Source: Solen grandis
Taxonomy: Eukaryota; Mollusca; Bivalvia; Adapedonta; Solenidae
DNA length: 64,000 nt
Assembly (NCBI GenBank): GCA_021229015.1
Contig: CM037783.1
Coordinates: 57,928,169-57,992,168 of the forward strand
Direction of reading: 5' to 3'
Position numbers and translations under genes: made by a program
In this document: positions 24,801-33,290 of the stretch, piece by piece
How positions within the stretch are numbered: the first letter of the stretch is position 1
Layout of the letters: each line of letters opens with the position of its first letter
Notes under the pieces: model-generated
Database searches by the model: none
The model's input: the letters and a program-made list of their open reading frames with translations, nothing else
Told to the model about the DNA's origin: nothing

Positions 24801-25371
24801 AAAAAACTTCAAAACAGTCGCAAGTGTCACTTTTGCTCAAAGTTGATACAGATTAGTATTAACATGTACTATAACATTTTCATGATCAGTTAATGGACCA
24901 TGATCACAATTTAATGATGGACGGATTGCCTTGATGAAGATTTGCACATTCTAATCACAGTTACTTGAAATACCACGTAAGTATATATGGTTCAATGGTT
25001 GCGTGTGATGTCTCGCCGACAGTATTTCTGTCATGTTTAGGACCTTGTGTACATGTCAATTAAAATAAACTATGAAACTTCGTATTTATGTGGGGTTTTT
25101 TTTTAGTTCCTAGCATTAATCAGATGTCCTGAACATTCATAAAGGGATTCTGTTTTAGGAAGAATTCCGACGACTGTACACGCAACTCGAGACCTTGAAG
25201 CATCGGAACATGAAGATTGGGAACCGCCACCTGCAACACAAGCTATCAGCCATGACAGAGGCCGCACAGAAGGATGACAGTCCCGATGAGTCAACCCCGT
25301 GCACTCCAAATATGAATGGAAAACGAGTCATTATTAACTTAGACGATTTTAAGGAATCAACTACTTTATAA
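6133..25371 (+). CDS. GPR158/GPR179-like class C orphan G-protein-coupled receptor, TM2 to C-terminus
   Basis: Eight exons (6133-6201, 10950-11059, 12286-12431, 13545-13613, 14257-14395, 18059-18170, 19151-19360, 25159-25371) join into 1068 bases, that is 355 residues plus TAA. Every junction is GT/AG and the phases agree. The product runs from TM2 through TM7 to a short cytoplasmic tail. Family marks are the TM3-top Cys (residue 36, in TCCLRFW), the ECL2 Cys in FQCSSDWWDH that should pair with it, the ICL2 stretch VFRVRSAQRIKISDTDL, the TM5 block AELLFLLWGIRLC, the ICL3 block KAPSEFNESRF, and the post-TM7 helix EEFRRLYTQLETLKHR. That helix corresponds to the segment of human GPR158 that contacts RGS7-Gbeta5. 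Human GPR158 is a neuronal plasma-membrane receptor that responds to glycine and recruits RGS7. Here the tail stops about 55 residues after the helix and lacks the long VCPWE-repeat tail of the vertebrate proteins. The last residues are STTL, a class I PDZ-ligand pattern. The Cache ectodomain and TM1 are not in the visible sequence. Confidence 0.9.
6202..10949 (+). other. GPR158-like intron (4.7 kb)
   Basis: Contains a diverged tandem repeat block at 6935-7630 and several A- or T-rich tracts. The short open frames on both strands (8119-8307, 8878-9103, 9005-9244 and 10686-10892) show no recognisable domain. No RNA gene was seen. Confidence 0.7.
6935..7630 (+). repeat. Diverged tandem repeat of ~160-base units ('GATAACCAGC' block)
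   Basis: Four related units are visible. Each has a segment like 'CACAATGTNTATNGGCACAAT', then 'GATAACCAGCCA', then 'CTCTGGNGTTATGGCCCTT', then 'GGTCAAATTAGCAGTGTC'. The GATAACCAGC-type anchor falls near 6994, 7151, 7370 and 7533. The third interval is longer because of an inserted A-rich stretch at about 7250-7295. The block ends with GGGCGCGTTTTGCGATAACC and CAGCGCTCTTGTTT, a common terminus in bivalve repeats of this kind. The minus-strand open frame at 7101-7307 is an effect of the repeat. Confidence 0.7.
10950..11059 (+). CDS. GPR158-like exon: end of TM2, ECL1, TM3
   Basis: Acceptor tttgcag, donor gtaagt. The exon is 110 bases, entering in phase 0 and leaving in phase 2. It encodes LIVSYFE (end of TM2), then the TM3-top Cys in SVLTCCLRFWFREIGF, then SYGALLLKTW, as expected for TM3 of this family. 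An internal GTGAGT right after TATTTTGAG could serve as a cryptic donor, but reading through it keeps the conserved TM3. Confidence 0.9.
11215..11295 (-). mobile_element. SINE family B fragment (inverted)
   Basis: The segment CAGGCATGAATTCGAACCCA and the flank towards CGAGGGG resemble the tRNA-like head of the inverted family B copy at 51427-51580 (CAGGATTCGAACCCATGC ... GTGAGGGG). It directly precedes a family A copy on the other strand. Confidence 0.4.
11326..11530 (+). mobile_element. tRNA-derived SINE body (family A)
   Basis: Contains TTTGGCGCTCAACATATAAG, GTGTCAGGATAATGTGAT, GGTATCATGCCACATGTCTA and CGGCATGATACTGCAGTGTG in the order seen in the other family A copies. The tRNA-like head is replaced by an inverted family B fragment. 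It lies in a GPCR intron. Confidence 0.65.
12286..12431 (+). CDS. GPR158-like exon: ICL2 and TM4
   Basis: Acceptor ctttttcag, donor gtaata. The exon is 146 bases, entering in phase 2 and leaving in phase 1. The split codon AG|A gives Arg. It encodes the basic ICL2 segment ISVVFRVRSAQRIKISDTDL, TM4 (RLSIIVFIFASYLTART), and the start of ECL2. Confidence 0.9.
13545..13613 (+). CDS. GPR158-like exon: ECL2
   Basis: Acceptor tattacag, donor gtaata. The exon is 69 bases, phase 1 at both ends. It encodes KHATGLKAFQCSSDWWDHSA, holding the ECL2 Cys that in class C receptors is disulphide-bonded to the TM3 Cys, followed by the Trp-Asp pattern typical of the GPR158 branch. Confidence 0.9.
13693..13915 (-). 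mobile_element. tRNA-derived SINE body (family A, inverted)
   Basis: Read on the + strand it begins CCGGCAGTATTTCAGTCATT and continues GCAGTATCACGCCGTAGACA. It ends ATATGCCGAGCGCAAAGCAG, the reverse of the family A body. It lacks the tRNA-like head and is followed directly by the three-unit repeat at 13911-14028. Confidence 0.6.
13911..14028 (+). repeat. Three-copy tandem repeat with (TA)n spacers
   Basis: AGCAGTTAAAGATCTTGCAG plus ATTGA followed by (TA)n occurs three times. The units differ only in the length of the TA tract (about 12, 20 and 8 bases). It begins at the end of the inverted SINE, so the first unit may be derived from the SINE end plus its TA tail. Confidence 0.85.
14257..14395 (+). 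CDS. GPR158-like exon: TM5, ICL3, TM6
   Basis: Acceptor ttcttacag, donor gtaagt. The exon is 139 bases, entering in phase 1 and leaving in phase 2. It encodes TM5 (ELLFLLWGIRLCIVV), ICL3 (RKAPSEFNESR) and most of TM6 (FISWAIYNETLLSLFLNVS). These blocks are the most conserved of the family and are the strongest evidence for the identification. A (TG)14 repeat begins 11 bases into the following intron. Confidence 0.93.
14407..14434 (+). repeat. (TG)14 microsatellite next to a splice donor
   Basis: Fourteen TG units begin 11 bases after the GT of the donor that follows the TM5-TM6 exon of the GPCR. UG repeats in pre-mRNA are binding sites for TDP-43 and CELF-type proteins. Confidence 0.95.
14924..15225 (-). 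mobile_element. tRNA-derived SINE, nearly full length (family A, inverted)
   Basis: On the minus strand it starts with a tRNA-like head (CCGGTGGCCAGATGGTTAG as A-box region; GTCGTGGATCGATCCCCGGC as B-box region). It continues with CTTTGCGCTCAGCATATAAG, GGATAATGTGACTGGGTGTG and TACGGCGTAATACTGCAGTA, and ends CCGTGGGACGTTAAAC. This is the best-preserved copy in the window and serves as the reference for the others. Confidence 0.75.
18059..18170 (+). CDS. GPR158-like exon: ECL3 and TM7
   Basis: Acceptor gtttttcag, donor gtcagt. The exon is 112 bases, entering in phase 2 and leaving in phase 0. It encodes IFLQDPFPADPDLLYLVIFI and then HSNLTTTVTLAFLFGSK. The His-x-x-(L/V)-(T)-x-T pattern in TM7 agrees with the family. 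The G of TM6 Met178 is taken from this exon. Confidence 0.9.
19151..19360 (+). CDS. GPR158-like exon: end of TM7 and proximal cytoplasmic tail
   Basis: Acceptor actttgcag, donor gtaatc. The exon is 210 bases, phase 0 at both ends. It starts AYLVYKYRGK, the membrane exit, and continues as a hydrophilic, Ser/Thr-rich tail with FDKYGG and an acidic stretch (DEGESESLLEKDIQ). Several Ser in acidic context could be casein-kinase sites (inference). Confidence 0.85.
19705..19870 (+). mobile_element. Diverged member of the GGTCA-rich inverted-repeat family (family C)
   Basis: Begins ACAGTTGATCC and ends ACACAGGTTCTACTGTATA, which are imperfect inverted ends, with 'AAGAACCCCTGTCTAAAGAGG' and 'GTCTAAGAGGTCAATTTTGG' inside. 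It resembles the four closer family members at 27641, 38672, 39209 and 43191. Confidence 0.45.
20857..20902 (+). repeat. (C)18 tract followed by (CT)n
   Basis: Eighteen consecutive C, then TTACCCCCC, then about ten CT units. The opposite strand is G-rich and could form G-quadruplex structures. It produces a spurious low-complexity frame on the minus strand. Confidence 0.95.
21029..21129 (+). repeat. Tandem duplication, two units of ~50 bases
   Basis: ATTGAGTTACATTTTT ... ACAGGTAAACGTCATCGTAAC is followed at once by ATTGAGTTACATTTTT ... ACAGGTACACGTCATCGTATC. The first unit carries a poly-A run of about 17. Confidence 0.85.
21821..21850 (+). repeat. (CT)15 microsatellite
   Basis: Fifteen CT units in the last GPCR intron. 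Confidence 0.95.
23405..23890 (+). repeat. Degenerate minisatellite array
   Basis: Repeated loose copies of a motif like ATCAGCATCATTTTCATTAT followed by ATGTATACAAATC, with a period of roughly 35-55 bases, cover about 480 bases. The array is interrupted by the hairpin at 23508-23573. Confidence 0.6.
23508..23573. repeat. 26-bp near-perfect inverted repeat (hairpin)
   Basis: The left arm GGTGAGAGCGAAACTATCCT plus AAGTGC (23508-23533) pairs with 23548-23573, with 24 of 26 positions complementary, around a 14-base AT-rich loop. It interrupts the degenerate minisatellite between CATTAT and ATGTATA halves of a unit. It may be a foldback element or a small-RNA precursor-like hairpin. The sequence alone does not decide. 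Confidence 0.8.
25159..25371 (+). CDS. GPR158-like terminal exon: RGS-binding-type helix and stop
   Basis: Acceptor ctgttttag. The exon is 213 bases in phase 0, ending in TAA. It encodes EEFRRLYTQLETLKHRNMKI, an amphipathic coiled-coil segment that lines up with the post-TM7 helix of GPR158/GPR179, then NRHLQHKL, a Ser/Asp/Pro-rich linker and the C-terminus DDFKESTTL. The final T-T-L fits the class I PDZ ligand S/T-x-hydrophobic. The protein is far shorter after TM7 than the vertebrate homologues, unless alternative 3' exons exist downstream. Confidence 0.88.
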   Translation, partial: EEFRRLYTQLETLKHRNMKIGNRHLQHKLSAMTEAAQKDDSPDESTPCTPNMNGKRVIINLDDFKESTTL

Positions 25372-26955
25372 TAGATATAATGCAATAGATCATTCCCTGA
25401 AGATGCTGAAAAAATGAAACAATCAAAGGGTAGGAAATGATACATCTTTAAGCATGCACTTTATAATGTGAAGTGGCTACATATAGAATGAGATAAGATG
25501 CAAATTTGTTCTATAATGCAATATTCAAATTTGCATTCAGTTCGTTGTGCAATAATTTGATAAGATATCGATGAGGAATGTGAATGGAGTTTATTTCTCC
25601 TGAAAGCGACAATTAAAAGATTCTGTTTGTTTCATGAATTAAACCATATATTTTAAAATATTCAACATTTTAGGATTGTGCCGGAATGGACTAAACACAA
25701 CCTGTGTGTCGGTAATATCGACATATCAATTCCAGGATTTGTAGAACAGTGACCATTAGTTTGTTATGCTTGTGTGATAAGAGAGAGAAGCGATGCGCGT
25801 TTGTGAGTATCATCTTTTCAACTTATATATATAAACAGGAAAGGAAGTATATTTCCTTGTGGAATTCCTGTACTAGGTGCCGATATTATCCGTTGAATTT
25901 CTGCAGTGATCTCGAATATAATGGTGTTGATATGTCAATACTTGTTTGATGTTTTTATCAGTAAAGGGTCATTTATCAGCGTCTCTGTAACATAGTGTAC
26001 CGATCAACCTCTGCTGATTTGTAATGATGCTGTTATATTGATGAGCAATATTCAAGTAATTACGTACATAGTGTAGGCAATTGAAACTCCGTGAATATTT
26101 GCGAGGTGCAGTCCGAACGTCGTTCAGTGCGAAATATTGTGAAACACACCGGCAGGCTGAACAGAATGCTTTCAAATCTAACATGGCAGCTCCCTTCAAC
26201 TTCCGGACGACACAGGAAATGCGGAATATCTTAGACAATGTCGTGCAGTGCAGCCAATAGCATTGACCGGTGTAAATCACGTGTCATTCTAAACATGAGT
26301 TGAAATTCTTGTGCCCGGAAATGTCGCTTAGAACGATTCACTGACGATGTAAAACAAGACCACTGATTTCAGCTGAATAAACCTTGTCTTCATTCAGTGC
26401 ATTGACTGACTTAAGTACTTTTCAAAGTATTACTATTATTTAAAGTCTTAGCTGCTTCTAAAATTTTATTGATTCATTCTATGCAAAGTTGCAGAACCCA
26501 ACTCTAAAAGTAACAATCAAGCAATTCCAAAGCCATTGGATTTAAGCAAATCTTCAAGGATCAGGTTTGGAATCCTTTATTTTGTTTGATAAAACCTGAA
26601 ATGATGAAATGTTAAGAGGTGACAGCAAATTCCTCTTGCAACAAGGAATGAAATATCTGAATCGTTATTTCTGTGAAAAACAATTTGCATTCAGTCAGAA
26701 GAGATAGTTAAATTTATAACCATGATTCACGCGATGAACATTGAGATGTTATTCCACAACCTGAAACTAGACCAGCTTTGTCTGAAACTATACATATGTT
26801 TCGCAAAACAAGAACGCACATCTGTTCAGATTTCCTGGAAACAACGATCGGAGATTTCGTATAATATATTCTTACAGTATACATTATGCTGGATCTGAAC
26901 TACAAAACTAGGAAATAAAAAGTGATAAAATTGTTAATTGAACATCTATGACACG
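25372..26955. other. Region downstream of the GPR158-like gene
   Basis: Presumed 3' UTR and intergenic DNA. The first clear AATAAA is at 26376-26381, about 1 kb after the stop codon. A comparatively G+C-rich segment at about 26080-26290 has promoter-like motifs (separate entry). No other gene was recognised. Confidence 0.5.
26150..26290. promoter_or_regulatory. Promoter-like cluster (E-box, CCAAT, ETS motifs)
   Basis: In a segment richer in G+C than its surroundings, the sequence shows CACGTG (26278-26283), GCCAATAG (a CCAAT box on the + strand) and ACTTCCGG (an ETS site, inverted), with an AACATGGCAGC start-like context on the + strand. These motifs are typical of TATA-less promoters. Short open frames begin on both strands: 24 codons after ATGGCAGCTCCC on +, and a 71-103 codon frame on - with no known domain. 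It could equally be part of the GPCR 3' UTR. Confidence 0.25.
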
Positions 26956-27055
26956 TATGCTTAAATTAGTTTTTTTTGTCCAGCAAAAAATGCGTATCTA
27001 ATTACGAAAAAATCGTACCCATATATAAATCGGTTTCTATATGAAACATGAATAC

Positions 27056-27391
27056 GTATCCCTTTATTATCAATTCGATTCAATTCACATAGTATCCCTT
27101 TATTATCAATTCGATTCAATTCACATAGTATCCCTTTATTATCAATTCGATTCAATTCACATAGTATCCCTTTATTATCAATTCGATTCAATTCACATAG
27201 TATCCCTTTATTATCAATTCGATTCAATTCACATAGTATCCCTTTATTATCAATTCGATTCAATTCACATAGTATCCCTTTATTATCAATTCGATTCAAT
27301 TCACATAGTATCACTTTATTATCAATTCGATTCAATTCACATAGTATCCCTTTATTATCAATTCGATTCAATTCACATAGTATCACTTTAT
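27056..27391 (+). repeat. 36-bp minisatellite, nine exact-length units
   Basis: Nine units of exactly 36 bases (27056-27379) plus 12 bases of a tenth. Each unit reads GTATCCCTTTATTATCAATT and then CGATTCAATTCACATA. Units are identical except that the eighth unit and the tenth partial unit have GTATCAC instead of GTATCCC. Because 36 is a multiple of three and no stop falls in one frame on each strand, it yields long frames of 12-residue repeats on both strands. These are not evidence of a gene. Confidence 0.97.
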
Positions 27392-27640
27392 TTTGCCAAG
27401 ATGCTTAATAGTAATAGCATATATATCATATAGGTTAAATAGCAAACAGTGATTGAAAGTACATGTAATATAGATAAATAAAAAAGGACGATTATGGTGT
27501 TCGGAGTCAACAGAAAAAAATATTTCAGGATCATAGACAAAAATTATAAATGAAAATAAATTTTGAATATTTAAAAGTTGTTCATTTGTTTACAGCTGAT
27601 GACAAAACCATGACTATGACTATCGTACGTAATCAAAGTA

Positions 27641-27812
27641 TATACAGTCATACCTTTCTTAAGCGGTCAGTCAAGGGAACAAGAGAGAGTGACCGCTTAA
27701 TAGAGATGACTGATAGATGAAGTTTAAATATATAACAAAATGCTATAATTTGGTAATATTAAAATTGATCGCTCAATGCGGGTTGGCTGCTTTGTACAGG
27801 TTCAACTGTATA
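27641..27812 (+). mobile_element. GGTCA-rich inverted-repeat element (family C)
   Basis: Ends are TATACAGTCATACCTTTCTT and AGGTTCAACTGTATA in inverted orientation. The inside contains AAGCGGTCAGTCAAGGGAAC, AGTGACCGCTTAATAGAGAT and GAAGTTTAAATATATAACAA. No coding capacity. The short length (about 170 bases), inverted ends and five copies in this window fit a MITE-like element. Confidence 0.65.
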
Positions 27813-28693
27813 AGGGAACTAAATTTTACTCTGCGATCTAACTCTTTAAAATTACTAACAGAAATTAGATACAATAAAACGTACCCAATCCCAAAGTTGA
27901 TGAATGGTCCGCAAAGGCAAATAACAAACAGAGAATTATAGAGGAATAAAAGGAGTATTTTGTTTCATTCAGGTATTTCTTGAATTTCCTAAATTACTTG
28001 TGAATTTGGTCTACAGTTTACGGACAATCTCAGTCATGAAAGATGTACGTCTTGACCTAAAACTATCATGCTTTGCGATAAATGTTTCCACGTAAATATT
28101 TATTTAAAATAATGAGTGTTTTGTCTTTGATCCTGAAATAACATAACCGTTGAATTAAAATCACTAACATTCCAAATAGGTTGTTAAACAAAAGTATTAG
28201 TATAAACAACGTCGTGCATAATTTCATCTTAGTGGCAAATGGGTCCATCTATAATATATTTGCCACGACAAAAATACAATTTAATAATACAAATGAAATA
28301 TTTATTTACATCCCACGCTGAGACAAAATACGTTGAATGACGTGTCGCTATCGGTATAAAGTATTGATTCTGCCAGTCGCTCGTCAAAACAACTGGAATG
28401 AAAATGGCGAAATCAATATCAATATGATGCAGGACAACGTGTGTTCTTATTCATAATTCAAAGGTGACATCTATGTTTGTATTTCTTTCTTAATAAAACC
28501 GATTATATTATTAGTCTTCAAAATGATATTAAGTTTGATACCCTTTCCTTGTTGTAAGCTCCAACTATTTTAACTGTATGTGATTATCTGAACAGGGTAT
28601 TTTAATAACCTGAAAGCAATGTGTAATAGAAATACATGTATTTGTCCCATGTCTTAAAGTTTTTAAATAAAACCCATAAACCATGTAAGACTG
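27813..28693. other. Intergenic, nothing recognised
   Basis: AT-rich sequence with short random open frames only. A TTTAAT near 28600 would be an ATTAAA poly(A) signal for the minus-strand exon candidate at 28694-28836. Confidence 0.5.
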
Positions 28694-28836
28694 TTATTTC
28701 AGCTGGTTTACGGTAGGCTGGTGACTTTTCTCGAGCTCCTCTTTGAACTCAGAGTCGTCCTTCACCAAAAGACCTCCGAAATGAGACGTAAACATACGTA
28801 AATCTACGAGCCTCTCCCGAACAACAAATCTACATG
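28694..28836 (-). CDS. Possible terminal exon of an unidentified minus-strand gene
   Basis: On the minus strand a frame of about 46 codons ending in TAA has coding-like composition (more G+C than its flanks) and a hydrophilic, Glu/Lys-rich product: RERLVDLRMFTSHFGGLL, then VKDDSEFKEELEKSHQPTVN. The best acceptor is atcag at 28837-28841, but its pyrimidine tract is poor. No family was recognised and no upstream exon was found, so it may be a pseudogene fragment or chance. Confidence 0.3.
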
Positions 28837-28903
28837 CTGATGTATAATTTCTCATGTTGTTCAATTGGACATAAACATACATTTGAATTTTTTCTCCAGT
28901 CAC

Positions 28904-31900
28904 TGATTGGTCAATCTAAATCAGAGAATTTTACCGGGAATTGCCGATCCTATGATGAAATGGTCTATTGTTGCATGGATTTTGCCATGTGAATGTAATA
29001 TTTGTCGCTGCGACCATAAACAAAGACCAACACACAAACACAATACCAACACACCCACTGCCGCAACCAACAGCAACAAGAAAACCAAGCAACACATACA
29101 CGATAAAGGTTATTAATAAATCAAAAATCGAACTTTCCGACAATACAAGGAAACTAAATAGATCATTAAAAAAACCAGTGTCTCGAATTTATCGACAGAT
29201 GTTCACACCAGCTCGGAGGAGAATCACGAATGTTGGAGGTAATATCAGGTGACCTTTAGGAAGAACGAAACTATATTTTCAACTAACATGTGCGTAAAGG
29301 TCATTTTGATATATTTCTAGATAAATATACTCGTATATCATACTGATAGAGTGACGTCTTATTAATTTGTGTCAATGTTTATTGTATGCGGTGTCTTTTT
29401 ATATGTCTATATCTCCCTTATTAATCATGTTATCAAAATAGTCATTTATTTCATACTTCGACGATTGTAGTCTATCATTCTGATTTTACCATTATGCTAG
29501 TTTAATCATATATTGCAATAAAGAAACCAGACATCACTTGGGTCTTGTGATTTATTCATCCCAATCCACCTTGTCAGAATTAATATTAACAGGCGTCTAT
29601 GCAAATGTCGGCGTCTTGATGTACAGGAGATTAAATAAATCTGACATGCCTATTCAGGAAACAAAAATGATCCGTTGTCGCTTTATTTATTATGCAAATA
29701 GTACAAGGAAATGTAACACGACTAAATAGACCTAAGTGAAGCGACCTTGAATATAATTCAACTTAAACTTCGGTACCTATCAGGGCTATACCAAAACCAG
29801 CACTCTTATATACACTTTGTTTGGAAATCTTTGAGCTTTTCCCGGATGAAGTCAGTGATATGTATTTAAGCACTGGACATTGCTGTTGTCGTAAATGACA
29901 GATGCTGAGGAATGCATCATGTAATAAACAATGACAAAAAGTATGTGTAAAGATAACTCTACATTAAAACAGCAACAAAGCGCTACGTTTGAATGAACGC
30001 CATGACCCCGCAACGGTTGGGGGAGTGCTTAGACCTTGGGGGTCAAGGTCATTTGATGGTCAAGTGCACCTGGCGGGTAGAGCTCATAAAGGTGCATATA
30101 CCTATGAGGTTTAGAGGCTATAGGTGGAACGACTTCCGTGTTTTTGTCATATATTGTACCAATCGTACCAAAAAAACAATCAGTTTTCTATGGGAAGAGT
30201 CCGACCTAATGATAATATGACTTGATGTGGTATCATTCCCAAATGATTGAAATATTGTCGATGAGATACTAAACCCACTGACACTAGAACCACATTACGA
30301 TATTTGTCCCTCTCAACCGTATTATGAACATGGTAAGGAACGTAATCTACACATTATATATTTGACATTACGTATTGTCGTTAACCATAATAGTCCTTAA
30401 AATTATGTATGCCTTACCTTATATTGTCCTTACCATGATTTGACCAGTCTCACATTCATTTTAACCCCATTTGTTTGTGACATAGATTTGAAATCAATTG
30501 TCAAAAAGGCAACCGTAAAACGATAGTTAATTCAACGCAAATTGTTTACAATTTTGTACGATATTTTTAAAGAATCTACCCCAATTCTAAACTTTGTCTT
30601 TTTTTGTTTTGTTTGTTTCAATTGTTTTTTTCTTATTTTTTTTACATCAATTTCCAAACATTGAAATGTTAACATTATATAGCATCTACCCCAATGAATA
30701 TTTGTTCCACACATCGATGACAACATAGTCGAATTTCCTTCACACATTGTTCCAATACATATCTCTCGATCCTCCAACAATCGACGAATCGAATTATTAA
30801 ACGAAAAGCTTATAGTGTGAGCAGCTGACTTATTAAAAGATGAACACAAAACACCATGTTTCATATACAAAATTACGACCTTCGTAATCAAGTAATGTCA
30901 GATTCCGTTCCTTACCATGTTTCAATATACAGTGAAGAAGAACGAAATTTTCAAATCGTACATATCTTTGATATTAATCAAGATTCCAATACATTTCGCT
31001 ATTCCGCGGTTCTGGTGCCATTGGCTTTACCCAAGCAAACAAATGCATTTAGATCAAAATTAGAACTCTGTAGCAACATAAACCGTCACAGAATACAGCG
31101 AATAGGAAATATTGAGAGGAACAAAATTACCATCGTATCTCATAAACATGATACTTGCCGTTGAGAAGAGATTGTCATGCATGTAGATAATGATTAAGGT
31201 TGATTTACTTATATGCAGTTTTAATGTTCTCATTACGAAATAATAGTTATGTTTATAATCGTAAGTGCAAGTATGTCACGTGTACCTCTCTAATTATAGA
31301 ATTAATTTCAAGATTAAAGATTCCTCTCCCTCTAAATTACTTGAATATAAAATTTGAAACAAAAAGAAAGAAAGCTTATATTTGTTAATTAGTAAAAATA
31401 ATTTCAAGGTTCAAAATTACACCAATGAGAAATAATTGTGTGCTGTTTTCTAAAACACTAAGAAAGACATAAAAATAAAATAGAATAAAAAAATCAATTT
31501 CGAGCATAGGAGAATCTAAATTTGTTCTGCAGCTTTTTCTGAAGAAAAAAATAACATTGTCAATAAAACAACCCAAGACAATATAAAACTGACGCAACGC
31601 TTCTGCAGTAATTTGAAATGATATTTTTTTATACATTCCGGTGACCTCACTGACAAATTGGTTACAGACTAAGGATTCTCAAAATTCGTTTAAATAGTGA
31701 GGCTTAAAATGTGGTAAAATATTTTCAAAATGGCCAATGAAATGAGCTTGCGTCGGTGGCATATAAGATTTGTCCCAATTTTATGTTGCATTGTTTACAA
31801 CGCAAAATATTATAAATGATCACACCAGATATCCAAATGCAATGCACTCTAGCGGACAAGCTATTCGTGCACCTGTTTTCTCGTACCATCGCTATACAAC

Positions 31901-33120
31901 AAATAAATGTGCTTGCATGCCGAGCTCCTGTTTAGACTGTGACGCTTTTCTTTTTACATATATGACAAAATGCATAACAATATTTATTATATGATTTATT
32001 TATCATTTTATTATAGAATTTGACACGTTACACAACGAATGATAACCCTACAAGCGTGGAAAATTATCAATGAAATTGTATGACGTAAGCCAGTGGCGAG
32101 CTATACATGAAGTGCATCTGTTTACGCACATCTGGCATGTACTATGTTCTTGGTTAATTTAATAGGTATATGGCAAATAGAAATATGTCGTTCATTGAAA
32201 TATGGTGTTCCCTCTCAGTAACATGTCATATTTCCTACAATATCCATTTGATGTGGAATATCAACAGTTCAAAATTACAAACCACTTGACTTTCTCCTTA
32301 TGCTTAACTCAGAATTTGGACTCTCAGTCCTTTGATTCACTTTATTTATTTACGTAAATGAATTATAAAACAACCCTTACACAATCTTAGTGATTTAGCA
32401 TGATATTTGTTGAAAATTCAAGTAGTTACAGTGGCAGAAAAGGGACAAGGAATATAGTTTTTTATCGCGTGCGCACACGATGACTAGTTACCACGTACGA
32501 ACGCGAAAACTACTGCACGCAAAAGGTGGTGGTTTTCGCGTGTGCAAGTGATATTAAAAGAATATCATGTCCTCTTTATACCACCGTAAATAGTTTCGTA
32601 TAGATATGCGTTGAATCTTATATTGGTCAATTTCCAGAATTCTTCACCACATATTCCTAGGAAACAAAATTGCAAAATGGAGTCTTAAATTTGGTCGCAT
32701 AATTGCCCGAGAGACAAAATCAAGAGGAGCTGGGGATTATTTGACAGATTGTATATCTAGTCTCCTATACTGGCGACGTTATTGTCAACAATGCAGTTAA
32801 ATATTACATTTTGGATTTATCTTCACAGCTGTTGCTTATATTTATTAGACATGCCGACAATCGTTTAACGGTTTGAAGAACTTCAGAATTTGATTTACAT
32901 ATTCTGTGATAGTGTTAACGGAGTTCATGATTGCGAAGCTGAGGCTATCACTGTTTCCAACGCTGCGATTTTAATTCAGATGCTATAGAAAAACGCAATA
33001 TTGTATTTCAATATATTTTGAAATAGCAAGAAATGGACATTGTATATATAGAACTACACTTGATACTCGCCATTAGAATGAATGGGTACAAATAACAAGA
33101 TCTGATGGTATTTTGGACGT
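28904..33120. other. Intergenic, no recognised gene
   Basis: Several open frames of 60-119 codons occur (for example 28968-29252, 29993-30220, 30532-30891 minus, 30856-31164 plus, 31770-31994). None has a recognisable motif, and some pairs overlap on opposite strands. The segment at about 30000-30110, with GGGGGTCAAGGTCATTTGAT, looks like a dispersed repeat remnant. A C+G-richer block at 32465-32550 carries an inverted repeat (separate entry). Confidence 0.5.
32500..32543. repeat. Short inverted repeat with CGCGAAAAC arms
   Basis: AACGCGAAAACTAC and GTGGTTTTCGCGTG form arms of about 13 pairs with one or two mismatches, around a loop of about 16 bases. The block just upstream contains GCGTGCGCACACGATGACTA, resembling dispersed bivalve repeat DNA. 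Confidence 0.6.
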
Positions 33121-33290
33121 GTTTTTTTTCCCGCTATTTTCATCAAAGTAGACCCAGGGTCAAGATCAAGGTCACAAGGTCAACTTAATGATATAAAGGT
33201 CTATCCGCTTAAGTAACTGTCCAGATATTAAAGCAATCTAATGATGGACATGGAAGTTATAGCTGATTAAAAAATGTCAACCTGAGCGGA
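33120..33290 (+). repeat. Fragment of the 'GGTCAAGATCAAGGTCA' tandem-repeat type
   Basis: Contains AGGGTCAAGATCAAGGTCAC and ends in GAGCGGACGCCCGAC, as in degenerate bivalve repeats whose units end in GAACGGACGGACG. It is a single, short, diverged copy. Confidence 0.4.

Larger units (their letters stand above)
19361..25158 (+). other. GPR158-like last intron (5.8 kb)
   Basis: Contains a diverged GGTCA-type element (19705-19870), a poly-C/(CT)n tract (20857-20902), a 53-base tandem duplication (21029-21129), a (CT)15 tract (21821-21850), a degenerate repeat array with an embedded hairpin (23405-23890) and a short SINE fragment (about 24995-25040). The 132-codon frame at 21535-21933 reads through the CT tract and has no recognisable domain, so I do not call it a gene. 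Confidence 0.7.

Noticed and set aside
26961..27433. 141- and 130-codon frames on opposite strands
   Set aside because: Both are translations of the 36-bp minisatellite, whose unit length is a multiple of three.
29199..29240. Short + segment after atcgacag with ATGTTCACACCAGCTCGGAG and a gtaata donor-like end
   Set aside because: Only about 14 codons with no partner exon. The minus strand is also open here, so this is probably chance.
30532..31164. Adjacent 119-codon (-) and 102-codon (+) frames
   Set aside because: AT-driven codon content with poly-Lys stretches, overlapping opposite strands and no similarity recognised.
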